DNA of 64,000 nt from assembly GCA_951804985.1 (NCBI GenBank), contig OX638133.1, forward strand, positions 49,395,470 through 49,459,469, given 5' to 3'. The notes beneath the pieces were generated by a model. The model was not told the DNA's origin. It was given only the letters and a program-made list of their open reading frames with translations, and searched no databases. Positions 61,589-64,000 of this stretch are shown piece by piece (positions within the stretch are counted from its first letter, which is position 1; each line of letters starts with the position of its first letter). The stretch is from Dryomyza anilis (taxonomy: Eukaryota > Arthropoda > Insecta > Diptera > Dryomyzidae). Made by a program: the position numbers and the translations under genes.

Positions 61589-62655
61589 TGCCCGATTTAC
61601 ATTGTATCTTCTGTGAGTTTTACTGTATCGTCTAGGGGTGCATTTTTTCATAAAAATGCTATAAAATCAAACCGAAACAGAAATATGTTAAAAGGGGACA
61701 AATTCAAAAATGTCATAACAACTTTGACAGAAAATATGTACATAACAGCTAAATTTATTTTAATAAGCCGTCAGACACATTTATCAATTTGAAAATTGAA
61801 AAAAAAGCGTGGTAATCGATTTTAATAAAGCCGCATCACGAACCACCACATCAGCATTGACATGCAGAGACGTGGATGAAATGCGCATATCAAAAAATGA
61901 AGTCTCCGGGTTCTACATTGCATGCAATTGCTGCGAAAAGGCTTGGCTCACTTGCCATTTGTTTCCAGGATATAATAAAATATAAAGAGTGGCATATGTT
62001 TTATATGTATCCAAATATGTGTTTATGTTTTCCATCTATGTACAATCTTTTCAGCAAAAATTGGATGCGACAATGTTGCAACTTGCTACTGATCATGGGG
62101 CTCTCCGATTTAAATCATATCAATTTTTCATATTCAAATGCTATTGCGTATTTTAAGACGAGAGAGCTTGCTACTCGCAAACAGTCACTACGTTGCAAAT
62201 GCAACCTGTACTACGCAGCACGCTGCAACTGACACCATAAATTATTCCATGATGATAAATTCTCCAGGCCACGATGAAATTGTTTCATGGTATGGTATTG
62301 TCATTATAAATGTGCTTAATAGGTGTTCGATAAAGTGGTAAATAAATTGAAATTCGTAAAAAAGTTTATATTTCTTTATCTGTCAAAAATGTTGGCAGAA
62401 ACTTTATTTATTTATAGCAATATTTTACAAAACTTTATAGGAGAAGACGCTGCGATACAGAAAAGTTCAACATGTTGAACTTTTCTGTATCGCCTCCCAT
62501 AATGCGATACAGTCGCTGTATCACTTCTCCTATAAATTTGAAAGCTATCTGGTCGCTTACACCTGATCGTTTTCCCATAAGACTTGTTGTCCTCTCTTTT
62601 GGTATATCTCCTGGCGATACAGCGTATCTTCAGAAGATACAATGTAAATCGGGCA
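61589..62655. mobile_element. 1.07-kb element, TGCCCG ends, TTA duplication
   Basis: The ends are perfect inverted repeats for 25 bases (starting TGCCCGATTTACATTGTATC) and are flanked by TTA at 61586-61588 and 62656-62658. The TTA site and TGCCCG terminus match the MITE at 56578-56743, pointing to the PIF/Harbinger superfamily. A 118-codon ORF (61876-62232) has no recognisable domain. Confidence 0.85.
62452..62493. repeat. 42-bp perfect palindrome
   Basis: GCGATACAGAAAAGTTCAAC and its continuation read identically on both strands with no spacer, centred between 62472 and 62473. GATACAG words recur nearby (62502, 62617). Confidence 0.98.
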
Positions 62656-62899
62656 TTAGCTTCGTTTGTGTTTATGAATAACATTTATTTAAAGTAAACT
62701 AAAATTTGGAGTAGACTTAAGAAAAAGTCGACTTTAACTGCTATACATAAGCTTCCTATTAATTTGCGCCAATTAATTTTGACAGTTAAATTTACTATAT
62801 TACAGTTAAATTTAAGAAAAATAAAAATTCAACATTTTATGTGTTTTGCAAGCCATGAAACAGTAACGGTTAACGAAAAATTAATTATTTTAAATTTTG

Positions 62900-63233
62900 T
62901 AGCGTCGGTAGCTCGTCTGGTTAGTGCGTTGGACTACGAGCGAAAAGTCGCTGGTGCGTTCGACTACGAGCCGAAAGGTCCGCGGTTCGATCCCCAGCGA
63001 CTGCCAACATCTTTATCATAGAAAACATTTTTCTATGCGACGCTACCTCTCGGCAGTAAATAGCAAACCTACGAGAGTAAAACATTGCCTATGAAAAGCA
63101 CTCACCCGCCGTTCGGATTCGGCAATAAACTGTAGGTGCCACCAATTTGAGTACAAATATAACACGCACAGTTCAAATGGTGAGAGCTCGGCCGAAGTTC
63201 TATAAAGGACTGTAGCGCCAAGCTATTATTATT
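62900..63233 (+). mobile_element. tRNA-derived SINE, copy 4, duplicated head
   Basis: It matches the copy at 6229-6535 along the whole length. In the head, about 33 bases of the anticodon region are repeated in tandem (GTGCGTTGGACTACGAGC, then GTGCGTTCGACTACGAGC) before the B box GGTTCGATCCC. The tail ends ATTATTATTA. Confidence 0.85.
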
Positions 63234-64000
63234 ATTAAAAAAACATTATTTTAGTAAAAAATAAAAAAAAATAATGTTATATTTTACAGAGATCATAATT
63301 TAATTGAAAATGACCGTAAAAAGTTAAAAAATGTCCTTTAAGCTCTTTGAGCTACATCACAGGATCATTTTTTCTTTTGCTTTTAAAGGCTTGCTTAGTT
63401 TTAGAAGTCCTAGTTTCAGAAAGGCGAAGCGGAGCGAAACATATTAACATTTTTGGATTTTGAATGAATCTACTGAACAGCCATTGAATAAATCAGAGTT
63501 TGGAAATCCTCACGGGAAATGACCTGCAAACATTCTAAAATGTGGTTTATAAAATTTTGTATGGATCATTTTATGAGATATCAACCAATAACATTTTTAC
63601 CGAGATTTCAATAAGGTGGTCAAAAAATGTGAAAAAAAAATAGTATGCAAATATCTCGACACATTGAAGTTTTCGTGACACCATGTATATATCGCATGAC
63701 AACAGCTAGACGCAACACAGCAGCAAAACACTGCTAGCAACACAGTACAGCTTGTACAAAAATAAGTTCTCGAATAAAAAGATCACAAGCTTGGATGCTG
63801 TCTTATGTATATGTTTGTTTGCATATGTTTGTTGTTTGTATATGCAGCGATCAGTGTTGACAATCTGTTGAAATATTGCTAAAAAAAATACCCTAAATAA
63901 TGCAAAAATATGATATTATTTACAATTTTAACATTTATATCAAATTTTCCTTTTTTCATCAGAACAACCAAGCTTTCTTGGTGTTTTCAGATTCCATTTA
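63234..64000. other. AT-rich end of window, nothing recognised
   Basis: No ORF or repeat boundary is supported. AAGCTTGGATGCTG near 63790 also occurs near 32217. Confidence 0.45.

Noticed and set aside
61876..62232. 118-codon ORF as a Harbinger transposase
   Set aside because: No DDE motif or other recognisable block.
49783..64000. Further Aldh3 exons (EEIFGP block, catalytic Cys block)
   Set aside because: I looked on the minus strand for the reverse complement of these motifs and saw none; they probably lie right of the window.

Overview
This window is insect nuclear DNA, most likely from a higher fly (Brachycera). It is AT-rich, has no operons, and is built from nested Ty3/gypsy, Ty1/copia, BEL/Pao, non-LTR and Tc1/mariner, hAT-like and Harbinger-like elements. 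The copia primer-binding site matches the initiator-tRNA type used by Drosophila copia. The species is inferred only to this level.

The one host gene I can support is an Aldh3 (Aldh-III, fatty aldehyde dehydrogenase) gene on the minus strand. Three short coding exons lie at 49667-49782, 34592-34727 and 18884-19034. Their splice sites and reading phases join exactly, and they encode the C-terminal part of the enzyme plus a hydrophobic tail anchor. The catalytic exons must lie beyond position 64000. The introns between the visible exons are about 14.9 kb and 15.6 kb and consist almost wholly of mobile elements and repeats, so most of this window right of 19 kb is probably transcribed as Aldh3 intron.

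Left part (1-18883): a non-autonomous TA-inserting transposon family (pieces at 1-82 and about 1100-3954), a hAT-like element, foldbacks and a tRNA-derived SINE; a decayed CsRn1-like Ty3/gypsy element (8463-12997) with a textbook -1 frameshift heptamer between gag and pol; and a copia element on the minus strand (13358-17195).

Middle (19035-34591, intron): a DD37E-type mariner relative, a rearranged BEL/Pao element, and a 3.64-kb tandem array of the 12-mer TATACGTATATG in which pyrimidine and purine alternate almost without break. Several TIR/foldback elements follow.

Right part (34728-64000): a hammerhead-ribozyme-like motif, a 9.1-kb foldback element (39826-48962) carrying nested insertions, two reciprocally deleted copies of one AP-endonuclease non-LTR family, a LOA/R1-like non-LTR element split by insertions, two TTA-inserting TGCCCG-ended elements and a fourth SINE copy. 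No CRISPR, rRNA or functional tRNA gene was seen.
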